The notes below the pieces were generated by a model that searched no databases, was not told where the DNA came from, and saw nothing but the letters and a program-made list of their open reading frames with translations. From CAYQVO01 sp964421085 (GTDB lineage: Bacteria > Bdellovibrionota_C > UBA2361 > CAYQVO01), in assembly GCA_964421085.1 (NCBI GenBank), contig CAYQVO010000003.1, positions 69,920-133,919 on the forward strand: 64,000 nucleotides of DNA, in the 5' to 3' direction. How positions within the stretch are numbered: position 1 is the stretch's first letter; each line of letters begins with the position of its first letter. Positions 27,727 to 36,460 of this stretch are shown in pieces. The position numbers and the translations under genes were made by a program.

Positions 27727-28440
27727 TCAGGCCCTGGAGCCCGGTGTTGATGCGGCGATAATTTTCGCCGCCACTGCGGCAGCTCCAACTCCATTATCGA
27801 TATTCACCACGGCAAGCCCGGGCGCGCAGCTCTGGAGCATCGCCATCAGGGCGCCGGTACCTCCTCCGCCATAGCCGTATCCAACCGAAGTGGGAATGCC
27901 TATCACAGGGATATCAACGAGTCCTGCGACAACTGAAGGCAGGGCGCCGTCCATCCCGGCTGCGACGATTATTGCGGAACACGATGAATTCTCCGCCATT
28001 TCACGAAGAGGCCCGGCAAGCCTGTGGATACCTGCGACACCGACGTCGTAAGCGGTGATCACTTCGCAGCAGCATGCTTCGCAGACGATGCGAGCTTCTT
28101 CCGCGACCTCGATGTCCGAAGTGCCCGCCGAAATAATCCCGATTTTCCCGCCGCCATTTTTCTCCGGCTTGCTGCCGAAAAGCAGAGTTCTCCCCGCGGG
28201 ACTTCTGACTGCACACTGCCCGAATTTCTCTTCGATGAGAGACACAAAGTCTCCGGGACATCTGCTCACAACTGCGAAACCTGTCTTCTCGATAAGACAT
28301 TCGACAGCAGAAATAATCTGATTAATGGACTTGCTTTCAGCGAACACGACTTCGGGGCACGCTGTCCGCGCCGCTCTTTCATGGTCGACGCGAACCGCGC
28401 AGCACTGGGAAAGATTTGAAAGTGTTTCGAACTTATCCAT
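27727..28440 (-). CDS. larB: Nickel-pincer cofactor biosynthesis protein LarB
   Basis: Carboxylates and hydrolyses nicotinic acid adenine dinucleotide to give the pyridinium-3,5-biscarboxylate precursor of the nickel-pincer nucleotide. 237 residues from the ATG at 28440, which has GAGG six bases upstream and overlaps the larE stop by 8 bases. The C-terminal 130 residues are PurE-like (IGIISAGTSDIEVAEEA, DVGVAGIHRL, AAGMDGALPSVVAGL, PTSVGYGYGGGGTGALMAML). The longer frame to 28485 runs into larE with no support. Confidence 0.92.
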   Translation of the reverse strand: MDKFETLSNLSQCCAVRVDHERAARTACPEVVFAESKSINQIISAVECLIEKTGFAVVSRCPGDFVSLIEEKFGQCAVRSPAGRTLLFGSKPEKNGGGKIGIISAGTSDIEVAEEARIVCEACCCEVITAYDVGVAGIHRLAGPLREMAENSSCSAIIVAAGMDGALPSVVAGLVDIPVIGIPTSVGYGYGGGGTGALMAMLQSCAPGLAVVNIDNGVGAAAVAAKIIAASTPGSRA

Positions 28441-29245
28441 CCACGACCTCGTTAAGGCTTCCCGCCCGGTAGCCCGCGAGATCAAGAGTCACGTGCTTGA
28501 ACCCGAGGCTCTGGAGCTTTTCTACGATACCTTCTCTCATGCCGGTTGCGGCAAATTTCTCCATTTCATCGCGGGAAACCTCTATACGCGCGACAGCTCC
28601 ATGGTGCCGGACACGCACCTGTCGCATACCCGCTTCTCTCAGAAAAGACTCCCCTTCTTCTATCTGTCTCAATTTCTGAGGCGTTATCTCGCTGCCGTAG
28701 GGGATCCTCGAAGAAAGGCAGGCCATGGCAGGCTTGTCGTGTGTCCTCAGTCCCATTTCTTCTGAAATCTTCCTTATCTCCTGTTTGGTCAGGTCCGCTT
28801 CAAGCAGCGGGGCTCTGACGCCGTGCAGCTGCGCCGCTTTCATTCCGGGACGGTAATCTCCAGTGTCGTCGGCATTTGCGCCGTGAAGCACGGCGCGCAG
28901 TCCGTATCTTTCCGCCACCCGGCGCAGGGTTTTAAACAGTTCATCTTTGCAGTAAAAGCATCGCTGCGGGGTGTTTTCCAGGTACTGGTCGAGCATAAAC
29001 TCGCCGGTGGCCGCAAACTCATGCCGCGCTCCGATTGAGCGTGCAAGATCGACGCACTCGTTCTTTTCACTATCAGGAAGGCTCAAGGTATCGCTGGTAA
29101 CGGCAAGAACTTTGTCTTTCCCCAGAACTTCAACAGCAACCGCGAGCAGACAGGTGCTGTCGACTCCGCCTGAAAAAGCCACAAGGACCGACGGGAATTC
29201 CCGGAGAATCGATTGAAGCCTTTCTTGTTTCTGAGACAGATCCAT
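28433..29245 (-). CDS. larE: Sulfur transferase LarE, three-cysteine type
   Basis: Adds two sulfur atoms to the pincer precursor. 270 residues of the PP-loop ATP pyrophosphatase fold: FSGGVDST near 24-31, HGANADDTGDYRPGM near 122-136. Cys176 in KPAMACLSSRIPYG is at the same number as the sacrificial cysteine of the L. plantarum enzyme. A CFYC pair at 96-99 adds two further cysteines. Three-cysteine LarE proteins are known that hold a [4Fe-4S] cluster and use external sulfide rather than sacrificing Cys. It is the first gene of larEBC; kdsB diverges from it with 61 bases between starts. Confidence 0.92.
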   Translation of the reverse strand: MDLSQKQERLQSILREFPSVLVAFSGGVDSTCLLAVAVEVLGKDKVLAVTSDTLSLPDSEKNECVDLARSIGARHEFAATGEFMLDQYLENTPQRCFYCKDELFKTLRRVAERYGLRAVLHGANADDTGDYRPGMKAAQLHGVRAPLLEADLTKQEIRKISEEMGLRTHDKPAMACLSSRIPYGSEITPQKLRQIEEGESFLREAGMRQVRVRHHGAVARIEVSRDEMEKFAATGMREGIVEKLQSLGFKHVTLDLAGYRAGSLNEVVDG

Positions 29246-29306
29246 GGGAAATTTATTTTATTTCGCCATTGAACCCGTTTGCAAGCCGGGCCACACTGGA
29301 GCGGAA

Positions 29307-30101
29307 ATGAAAACAGTAATAATCATCCCGGCCCGGTATGGATCAAGCAGATTTCCGGGAAAACCGCTTGTTGTAATTGAAGGACGATCTCTCCTGAACC
29401 GCACATGGCTCATTGCCCGGGACGTGCCCGGCGCAGATGAAGTTTATATAGCGACAGACGACCGGCGTCTGTTCGATCATGCACGGGAATTCGGGGCACA
29501 GGTGCTGATGACATCCTCCAAATGCAGAAACGGAACAGAACGAGTGTATGAAGCCGCCGGGAAACTGCCTGAGACTCCCGGCATAATCATAAACCTTCAG
29601 GGCGATGCTCTTCTCACGCCTCCCTGGGTCATACAGGCTCTGATAGATAAAATGAAGGTAGATGCCTCGGCGGAAATTGCAACACCGGCAACCAGACTCA
29701 ATGCTGCACAGTATGAGGCTCTGCTTGATTCAAAAAAAACGGGCCAGGCGGCGGGAACAACCGTCACTTTCGATTCGAACGGCTATGCTCTTTACTTCTC
29801 GAAGTCCGTAATCCCGTTTGTAAGGACGCGAAGTGAAGCTCTTCCCGTATACCGTCATATCGGGCTTTATGCATACAGGTTTGAATCACTCGAGCGTCTG
29901 CAGAGTCTCGAACCGGGACAGTTCGAAAGAGCTGAACAGCTCGAACAGCTCCGGGCTCTGGAGCACGGCATCAGGATCCTCATTGTCCCTGTTGATTACC
30001 GCGGGCGAACTCACTGGTCGGTCGACAGTCCTGAGGATGCCGGGAAAGCCGCCGAGATAATAAGAAGAGAAGGAGAGCTTTGTGAATCTTTATCTTATTA
30101 G
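29307..30101 (+). CDS. kdsB: 3-deoxy-manno-octulosonate cytidylyltransferase (CMP-Kdo synthetase)
   Basis: Activates Kdo with CTP for the lipopolysaccharide inner core. 264 residues from the ATG at 29307 (GGAGCGGAA upstream); the longer frame to 29244 reaches into larE. Signatures are IIPARYGSSRFPGKPL at the N-terminus, the NLQGDALL loop, YRHIGLYAYR and a C-terminal ISVD-like VDSPEDAGKA. It overlaps the next gene by 20 bases. Confidence 0.94.
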   Translation: MKTVIIIPARYGSSRFPGKPLVVIEGRSLLNRTWLIARDVPGADEVYIATDDRRLFDHAREFGAQVLMTSSKCRNGTERVYEAAGKLPETPGIIINLQGDALLTPPWVIQALIDKMKVDASAEIATPATRLNAAQYEALLDSKKTGQAAGTTVTFDSNGYALYFSKSVIPFVRTRSEALPVYRHIGLYAYRFESLERLQSLEPGQFERAEQLEQLRALEHGIRILIVPVDYRGRTHWSVDSPEDAGKAAEIIRREGELCESLSY

Positions 30102-30711
30102 ACATGGAAACACCTTCGAGCCTGACGAAAAAGTCGTCTGGGCGGGCTCGAGGAACGATCTTCCGCTGGTCAGAAAAGGGCTCGAACAGGCGGAGACTGC
30201 GGCAAAGTGGCTTCTTGACAATAATGTTAAACCGGCGGTTTTATTCTGCGGACCACTTGCGCGCACACGCACATTCGCCTCGATTATCCGTGAAAGAATT
30301 GGTCTGTCCGCACCGCTGATTGACCAGAGGCTCAATGAACTCGACTACGGCGAATGGAGCGGACTTACTGATGCTGAAGTTTCCGGGCTCTTCGGGGAAG
30401 ACGCTTTGACTGCGTGGCGGGATGAAGGCACATGGCCTGCACGCGGAAACTGGGGGAAAAGCGAGGCGGAGGTTCTGGAGGAAACGCGTGCGTTTCTATC
30501 CGACATGGCGGATAAGTTTTCTTCTGAGGATTCCGTCATTGCGGTGACCAGCAATGGGAGACTCAAGTATTTTCTGAAGGCGTGTAGACATAATGTTCCG
30601 GCGGGAGAGATTTCCGTCAAGACGGGCAGGATATGTCTTATTTCCTGTCATGCCGGACCGGGCGAAGGAGTCTTGTGCGACGTCCTGTTCTGGAACAAAA
30701 AGCCGGATTAG
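30082..30711 (+). CDS. Histidine phosphatase superfamily protein
   Basis: 209 residues of the phosphoglycerate mutase-like fold. The catalytic loop LIRHGNT (5-11) is followed by an Arg in PLARTRTFASII and an acid in LNELDYGEWSGL. A later His would normally complete the site; the segment VIAVTSNGRLKYFL shows Asn where many members have VSHGG, so the second His is not evident and activity is uncertain. The 20-base overlap with kdsB suggests coupled expression. Substrate unknown. Confidence 0.8.
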   Translation: MNLYLIRHGNTFEPDEKVVWAGSRNDLPLVRKGLEQAETAAKWLLDNNVKPAVLFCGPLARTRTFASIIRERIGLSAPLIDQRLNELDYGEWSGLTDAEVSGLFGEDALTAWRDEGTWPARGNWGKSEAEVLEETRAFLSDMADKFSSEDSVIAVTSNGRLKYFLKACRHNVPAGEISVKTGRICLISCHAGPGEGVLCDVLFWNKKPD

Positions 30712-31202
30712 AGCGGGCCGCCGAATTTCCGCTTCAGCGCCTCTCTCACTTCCTTCGGCACAAAACGCGAAACATCCCCCTTCATCTGCGCTATCTGCTT
30801 CACGATGCTCGAGCTTATGTATGAGTTCTCTTCCGACGCCACCAGGAAGCATGTCTCCACATCTCCAAGATTCCTGTTCACCAGGGCGATCTGCGTTTCG
30901 TAATCGAAGTCGCTGATTGCCCTCAAACCGCGCACAATCACCTTGATATTTTCCTGTTTCACGAAATCCACGAGCAGACTCGAAAAACTCTTGACGAAAA
31001 CTCTGTCGGTGTATTCCTTGAATATTTCGCGAATAAGAGCCACCCGCTCTTCGGGCGCAAACAACGAGGCTTTTTGGGGGTTATGGAGGACGGCAACTGT
31101 CACACGGTTGAATATCTTGAGCCCACGCAGGATTATATCGACGTGGCCGTTTGTGAGCGGATCGAACGATCCGGGAAATACCGCACTGTCTATCAGGGTC
31201 AT
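30708..31202 (-). CDS. coaD: Phosphopantetheine adenylyltransferase
   Basis: Fourth step of coenzyme A synthesis: ATP plus 4'-phosphopantetheine gives dephospho-CoA. 164 residues, the normal length. FPGSFDPLTNGH carries the nucleotidyltransferase TxGH motif (T/N-GH near 17-20). RGLRAISDFDYE and EENSYISSSIVKQIA are the other family blocks. It is convergent with the histidine phosphatase with a 4-base overlap, and downstream of the kinase gene on the same strand. Confidence 0.96.
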   Translation of the reverse strand: MTLIDSAVFPGSFDPLTNGHVDIILRGLKIFNRVTVAVLHNPQKASLFAPEERVALIREIFKEYTDRVFVKSFSSLLVDFVKQENIKVIVRGLRAISDFDYETQIALVNRNLGDVETCFLVASEENSYISSSIVKQIAQMKGDVSRFVPKEVREALKRKFGGPL

Positions 31203-31278
31203 ACGTGTCTGTCGCTCCCGTCGCCGTTATAACGATTTTTCAAATGAAGCGCCAGCGGAAGCAGGGGAAAGAAACATT

Positions 31279-32460
31279 CTACATCACCTTCCAGATCAGG
31301 AACGCCCCCATCGCGACGCACGCCGAAGCAAAGAACAGCAGAAGAAGCTGCCACCCGCGAGGCGGGAGCCTTCCCGGTTTCAGACCCCCCTTTTTTCCTG
31401 CTCCTGTCGAGCCTGTACCCGTTCCCGCAACAGTACCCGTTGAAGGATTTTTCCTTTTCTTCGGAGTCTTCCACCTGTTTCCAAAAAGAACGTTCCCCGG
31501 CGAGGCCGGCCACTCCTTTATTTCCGACGCTTCGAAACCTCCCTCCACGGAAATGCCCGTTTCAGGCGCCGCCTTCCTCGGCGAGTCGCTCCTGCTGTAC
31601 ATAACGAGCGCATTCATGAAGTCATTATCGAGACCGAGCGCTGCGCCGAAAGCCCGCACCATTTCCGCGCCTGTCCTGAATCGTTCTTCCTTCCCGAATG
31701 CCAGCGCCTTGTCGAACTCGGCCTCTAGAGCAAGCGGGAGTTCGGGCGCGACAGCAGTAAGATCGTGACGGATTCCTTTCAGTATATTCGTGAGAACAGC
31801 AGTAGAGTCCCTGCCTGAAAAAGGCCGTTTCCCTGAAAAACACTCAAATGCCATCACACCAAGACTGAAAAGATCGGTCTGATTATCCACGTCTTTATTG
31901 AGAATCTGCTCGGGCGACATGTAACTTGGGGTCCCCATTACAGGCTCGCTTCCGTCAGGAGAGCCGCCCATATGGGCGACACCGAAATCAAGAACGTAAG
32001 CGCGGCGTACGCGATCAATGAGGACATTGCTCGGCTTTATGTCGCGGTGAATCACACCATTTCCATGCGCGTAATCCAGAGCGGAAGCGACCTGCGCAAT
32101 AATGTGCATGGCATCATGAATCGAAAGCTTCTCGAGCCGTTCGAGCCGCCGGTCGAGCCCCTCTCCTTCGACATGATCCATTACAAGGTATGGGCTCTCG
32201 TTTTCGGTGCTCACCTCGAAAATAGTGATGATACTGGGATGGCGGAGATTTCCCGCTGACCGGGCCTCTGTCCTGAATCTCTCAAGCGCAGCTTCTTCCG
32301 TGAAAACGCTGTCCCCGGTAATCCGCCTGAGGACTTTGATGGCGACTGTTCTGCCGATTTCCGGATCCTGAGCTTTGTACACGATACCCATCGAACCACG
32401 CCCGATGGTTTCCAAAATGGTGTATTTGCCGATTGTGTGGACCGTACCGCTGTCTGCCAT
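31279..32460 (-). CDS. Membrane-anchored Ser/Thr protein kinase (PknB-like)
   Basis: 393 residues. The kinase domain (about 12-270) has the Gly loop GRGSMG (20-25), Lys42, HRDIKPSN with Asp140, and DFG at 158-160, so it should be active. A Ser/Pro/Thr-rich linker leads to a single membrane helix at about 370-392 with only a few residues beyond, so there is no extracellular sensor domain. Regulation by a ligand outside the cell is therefore unlikely. coaD lies 76 bases downstream. Confidence 0.9.
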   Translation of the reverse strand: MADSGTVHTIGKYTILETIGRGSMGIVYKAQDPEIGRTVAIKVLRRITGDSVFTEEAALERFRTEARSAGNLRHPSIITIFEVSTENESPYLVMDHVEGEGLDRRLERLEKLSIHDAMHIIAQVASALDYAHGNGVIHRDIKPSNVLIDRVRRAYVLDFGVAHMGGSPDGSEPVMGTPSYMSPEQILNKDVDNQTDLFSLGVMAFECFSGKRPFSGRDSTAVLTNILKGIRHDLTAVAPELPLALEAEFDKALAFGKEERFRTGAEMVRAFGAALGLDNDFMNALVMYSRSDSPRKAAPETGISVEGGFEASEIKEWPASPGNVLFGNRWKTPKKRKNPSTGTVAGTGTGSTGAGKKGGLKPGRLPPRGWQLLLLFFASACVAMGAFLIWKVM

Positions 32461-32839
32461 TGGAGAGAAATGGTATCATATATAACTCGCCGAAAATACA
32501 CCGTTTAAGATTGCCGATTAAGTGTGCGATCAGTTGCGAATATCCCCCGAATCCATTTTCAAATGCTCTCAGAACCCGTATAATTTTCAGGATTTCCGGG
32601 ACTTTTCACACTTCTCCTTCCCCTCATTGCCCGTCAGGATGACAAGTTCGGGCAGCATGAAAAATCGGGGCAAAGAGGCCTGGTACGGGAAAACGACTGG
32701 AAAATCCGGCTGCATTCTCTGCTGCCCTTCAGTGGGCCTGCTGCTCCATTGGTACGGCAGATGTGCGGCACTCCCTGAAGATTGGCCCGGCTGATAATAA
32801 GTCCGGCGCGTTACTTTTTAATATTTTTGAGAGAAAAAG
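32461..32839. other. Intergenic region between the kinase and PFOR genes
   Basis: About 380 bases with divergent genes on either side, so it should hold both promoters. The last 30 bases are AT-rich, ending in GAGAGAAAAAG just before the PFOR ATG, its ribosome site. I see no conserved RNA element. A 90-codon frame at 32522 has no domain and poor composition. Confidence 0.4.
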
Positions 32840-35800
32840 ATGACTGAACGAACCAGGTTGACAATCGATGGTAACGAGGCGACTGCCGGCGTAGCTCATC
32901 GTCTGAGCGAAGTTATTGCCATATATCCGATCACCCCGTCTTCCAATATGGGAGAGCTTTCCGATCAGTGGTCGGCGGAGGGCCGCCGGAACATCTGGGG
33001 GACAGTTCCCCTGGTTGTGGAGATGCAGAGCGAGGGAGGGGCTTCCGGCGCTGTGCACGGCGCGCTGCAGACAGGAGGTTTGTCCACTACCTTTACTGCA
33101 TCGCAGGGACTCCTGCTCATGATACCGAACATGTTCAAGATCGCAGGAGAGCTTACTTCAACTGTCTTCCATGTGACCGCAAGGACCGTGGCGACTCACG
33201 CTCTCTCAATTTTCGGCGATCACTCCGATGTCATGGCGACTCGCAGCACCGGCTGGGCGCTTGCCTGCTCCGGTTCCGTCCAGGAAGCAATGGACATGGC
33301 CGCAATCTGCCATTCGGCGACACTCGAAGCCCGGGTGCCTTTCCTTCATTTCTTTGACGGATTCCGAACCTCGCATGAAGTGCTGAAAATCGAAACGCTC
33401 TCCGACGACGATCTGAGAAAGATGGTGAGTGACGACCTTGTCCGCGCTCACAGAGCCAGAGCTCTTAATCCCGAAAGTCCGAAACTGCGGGGCACAGCGC
33501 AGAATCCTGATGTATTCTTTCAGGCCCGTGAGGCGTGCAACCCGTATTATGACAAGTGCGCGGGGATCGTTCAGAAAGCAATGGACAAGTATGCTGCTTT
33601 GACCGGCCGCGCTTATCGCCTCTTTGACTATGTCGGCGCACCGGACGCTGAGCGGGTGATTATCATGATGGGCTCCGGCGCCGAAGTCGCGCATGAAGCT
33701 GTGGAACACCTGGTCAAAAAGGGCGAAAAGGTCGGCCTTATAAAGGTTCGTCTCTTCCGTCCGTTCTCGACAGAGGCGCTTCTTCAGGCTCTTCCGAAAT
33801 CGACGAAATCAATCGCGGTCCTCGATCGCACCAAGGAACCGGGCGCTGTCGGTGAGCCGCTTTATCAGGATGTAATCACGGCGCTTGGTGAAGCCCTTGT
33901 CCGCGGCACGTCCCCATTTGGAAACACGATCCCTCGCGTCGTGGGGGGCCGATACGGGCTTTCTTCGAAGGAATTCACTCCGGCAATGGCCAAGGGTGTT
34001 TTTGATGCCCTTGAAGATTCCGCGATCAAGAGTTCAACTCCGCAGCATTTCACCATCGGCATTGAGGATGATGTCACCAACCTGAGCATCAAGTACGACC
34101 CGGGTTTCAGCTCCGAAAGACCCGATACTGTGCGCGCCATGTTCTACGGACTCGGCGCGGATGGAACAGTCGGCGCCAACAAGAACTCGATTAAGATTAT
34201 CGGCGAAGACACTGAAAACTATGCTCAGGGCTATTTCGTGTACGACTCCAAGAAGTCCGGCTCGATGACGGTATCTCACCTTCGATTCGGACCTGAGCCA
34301 ATCAGGTCGTCATACCTTATTTCACGCGCCAACTTTATCGCATGCCATCAGTTCAACTTCCTGGAGAGGATCGATGTTCTGCAGGCGGCCGACGAAAACG
34401 CGGTCTTTCTTCTCAACAGCACGTTCGGGCCTGACGAAGTGTGGAATGAACTCCCGCGCAGGATTCAGGAAGAGATAATCGAGAAGAAGCTGAAATTTTA
34501 CGTGATTGACGGTTATTCCGTAGCGCGCGCAGCGGGAATGGGAACACGCATCAATACCGTGATGCAGACATGCTTCTTTGCGATAAGCGGCGTTTTGCCC
34601 CGTGAAGAGGCGATCAAGGCAATCAAGTTTGCGGTGAAGAAGACTTACGGGAAGCGCGGCGAAGCGGTGGTTCAGAAGAATTATGACGCCATCGACGCGG
34701 CCCTTGCGCATCTGCACGAAGTCAAGGTCCCTGCATCGGCAACCAGCACGATCGAAATGAAGCCGCCGTTCTCAAATGAAGCGCCTGACTTTATCAGGAA
34801 TGTGCTCGGTTCGATATTTGGAGGAAAGGGAGACTCGCTCCCGGTGAGCGCCATGCCTCGGGACGGCACATTCCCCACAGCAACAGCCCAGTGGGAGAAG
34901 CGCAATATTACGCTCGAGATTCCGGTGTGGGATACTGAATCATGCATTCAGTGCGGTAAATGCAGTCTTGTGTGCCCGCACGCCGCAATCCGCGCGAAGA
35001 TCTATGACGCAGAGCTTGCGAAGAACGCTCCTGCGACATTCAAATCAGTTCCTGCGAAGTGGGCGGAGTTCAAGGGGCAGATGTTCACACTTCAGATCGC
35101 TCCCGAAGACTGCACCGGATGCGGGTTATGCCTCGAGGCATGTCCTGTAAAGAGCAAGACCGAGGTCAAACGCAAAGCCATAAACATGGCGCCGCAGCCT
35201 CCCATAAGGGAAAGCGAGAACGAGAACTGGAAGTTCTTCCTCGGCATTCCCGAAGTGGACCGAAGCAAACTGAAAGTGAACATGGTCAAGGATGTTCAGC
35301 TTCTGCGTCCGCTCTTCGAGTTCTCGGGAGCGTGCGGCGGATGCGGCGAGACTCCATACCTGAAGCTCATGTCGCAGCTCTTCGGAGACAGGGCCGTCTG
35401 CGCAAATGCCACGGGCTGCTCGTCCATATACGGCGCGAATCTTCCGACCACGCCCTGGGCGGTTAATGCTGATGGGCGGGGTCCTTCATGGTCGAACTCC
35501 CTGTTTGAAGACAATGCCGAGTTCGGACTTGGATACAGACTTACAATCGACAAGCAGAATGAGTACGCAAAGGAACTCGTGCAGAAGATGTCGGAGCAAA
35601 TCGGCGCCGACCTCGTAACGCGCCTGATGGAAACGGACCAGCACACGGAGCTCGGGATCGCGGAGCAGCGGGCAAACGTCGCAGCGCTGAAAACGATCCT
35701 CGCCGGAATTGATTCGGACGATTCGCGGAATCTCGCAAGCATTGCCGACGTTCTGGTGAGGCGAAGCGTCTGGATTATCGGCGGCGACGGCTGGGCTTAT

Positions 35801-36427
35801 GATATCGGCTATGGAGGGCTCGATCACGTTCTCGCCTCCGGCCGCGACGTCAATATTCTTGTGCTGGATACTGAAGTGTATTCCAACACAGGAGGGCAGA
35901 TGTCGAAGGCAACTCCGAAGGGCGCTGTCGCAAAGTTTGCGGCGGGCGGAAAGCGTCAGGCGAAAAAAGAGCTTGGCCTCTTTGCCATGGCGTACGGCAC
36001 GGTGTATGTCGCCAAGGTCGCCTTCGGCGCCAATGATGCGCACACAATCCGCGCTTTCATTGAAGCTGAAAGGCACCCCGGCCCGTCCATCGTAATCGCG
36101 TACTGTCACTGCATTGCTCACGGGTACGATCTTAAAAACGGCCTTGAGCAGCAGAAAGCCGCAGTTGCGTCGGGCTACTGGCCGTTGTATCGCTACAATC
36201 CGGCTTTGAAGGCTGAAGGGAAAAATCCTTTCATGCTGGATTCGAAGAAACCGGCCCTTCCGCTCGAGAAGTACATGTACAATGAGACGCGTTTCAAAAT
36301 GCTTACGCAGATTGCCCCGGAGGCGGCCGCGCAGCTTTTGAAGGAAGCTCAGGCTGACGTCACCGAGCGGTTCGCGGACTATGAGAAGCTTGCGGGCGCC
36401 GGTTCATCCGAAGCGGGCGCTGAATAG
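32840..36427 (+). CDS. nifJ: Pyruvate:ferredoxin (flavodoxin) oxidoreductase, single-chain
   Basis: Oxidative decarboxylation of pyruvate to acetyl-CoA with reduction of ferredoxin or flavodoxin. 1195 residues, the standard single-chain size. The N-terminal domain I shows IYPITPSSNMGEL. Two ferredoxin-type [4Fe-4S] motifs lie at about 703-765 (CIQCGKCSLVCP and CTGCGLCLEACP). The thiamine-diphosphate domain has CGGCGETPYLKL for the proximal cluster, then GGDGWAYDIGYGGLDH and EVYSNTGGQMSKATP. Followed 33 bases later by a flavoprotein gene on the same strand. The enzyme points to anaerobic or microaerobic central metabolism. Confidence 0.97.
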   Translation: MTERTRLTIDGNEATAGVAHRLSEVIAIYPITPSSNMGELSDQWSAEGRRNIWGTVPLVVEMQSEGGASGAVHGALQTGGLSTTFTASQGLLLMIPNMFKIAGELTSTVFHVTARTVATHALSIFGDHSDVMATRSTGWALACSGSVQEAMDMAAICHSATLEARVPFLHFFDGFRTSHEVLKIETLSDDDLRKMVSDDLVRAHRARALNPESPKLRGTAQNPDVFFQAREACNPYYDKCAGIVQKAMDKYAALTGRAYRLFDYVGAPDAERVIIMMGSGAEVAHEAVEHLVKKGEKVGLIKVRLFRPFSTEALLQALPKSTKSIAVLDRTKEPGAVGEPLYQDVITALGEALVRGTSPFGNTIPRVVGGRYGLSSKEFTPAMAKGVFDALEDSAIKSSTPQHFTIGIEDDVTNLSIKYDPGFSSERPDTVRAMFYGLGADGTVGANKNSIKIIGEDTENYAQGYFVYDSKKSGSMTVSHLRFGPEPIRSSYLISRANFIACHQFNFLERIDVLQAADENAVFLLNSTFGPDEVWNELPRRIQEEIIEKKLKFYVIDGYSVARAAGMGTRINTVMQTCFFAISGVLPREEAIKAIKFAVKKTYGKRGEAVVQKNYDAIDAALAHLHEVKVPASATSTIEMKPPFSNEAPDFIRNVLGSIFGGKGDSLPVSAMPRDGTFPTATAQWEKRNITLEIPVWDTESCIQCGKCSLVCPHAAIRAKIYDAELAKNAPATFKSVPAKWAEFKGQMFTLQIAPEDCTGCGLCLEACPVKSKTEVKRKAINMAPQPPIRESENENWKFFLGIPEVDRSKLKVNMVKDVQLLRPLFEFSGACGGCGETPYLKLMSQLFGDRAVCANATGCSSIYGANLPTTPWAVNADGRGPSWSNSLFEDNAEFGLGYRLTIDKQNEYAKELVQKMSEQIGADLVTRLMETDQHTELGIAEQRANVAALKTILAGIDSDDSRNLASIADVLVRRSVWIIGGDGWAYDIGYGGLDHVLASGRDVNILVLDTEVYSNTGGQMSKATPKGAVAKFAAGGKRQAKKELGLFAMAYGTVYVAKVAFGANDAHTIRAFIEAERHPGPSIVIAYCHCIAHGYDLKNGLEQQKAAVASGYWPLYRYNPALKAEGKNPFMLDSKKPALPLEKYMYNETRFKMLTQIAPEAAAQLLKEAQADVTERFADYEKLAGAGSSEAGAE

Positions 36428-36460
36428 AATGTTTAAGTGACGAATGAATGGAGTGATATT

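Noticed and set aside
32522..32794. 90-codon frame between the kinase and PFOR genes
   Set aside because: Composition does not look coded and there is no good ribosome site; read as promoter-containing intergenic DNA.
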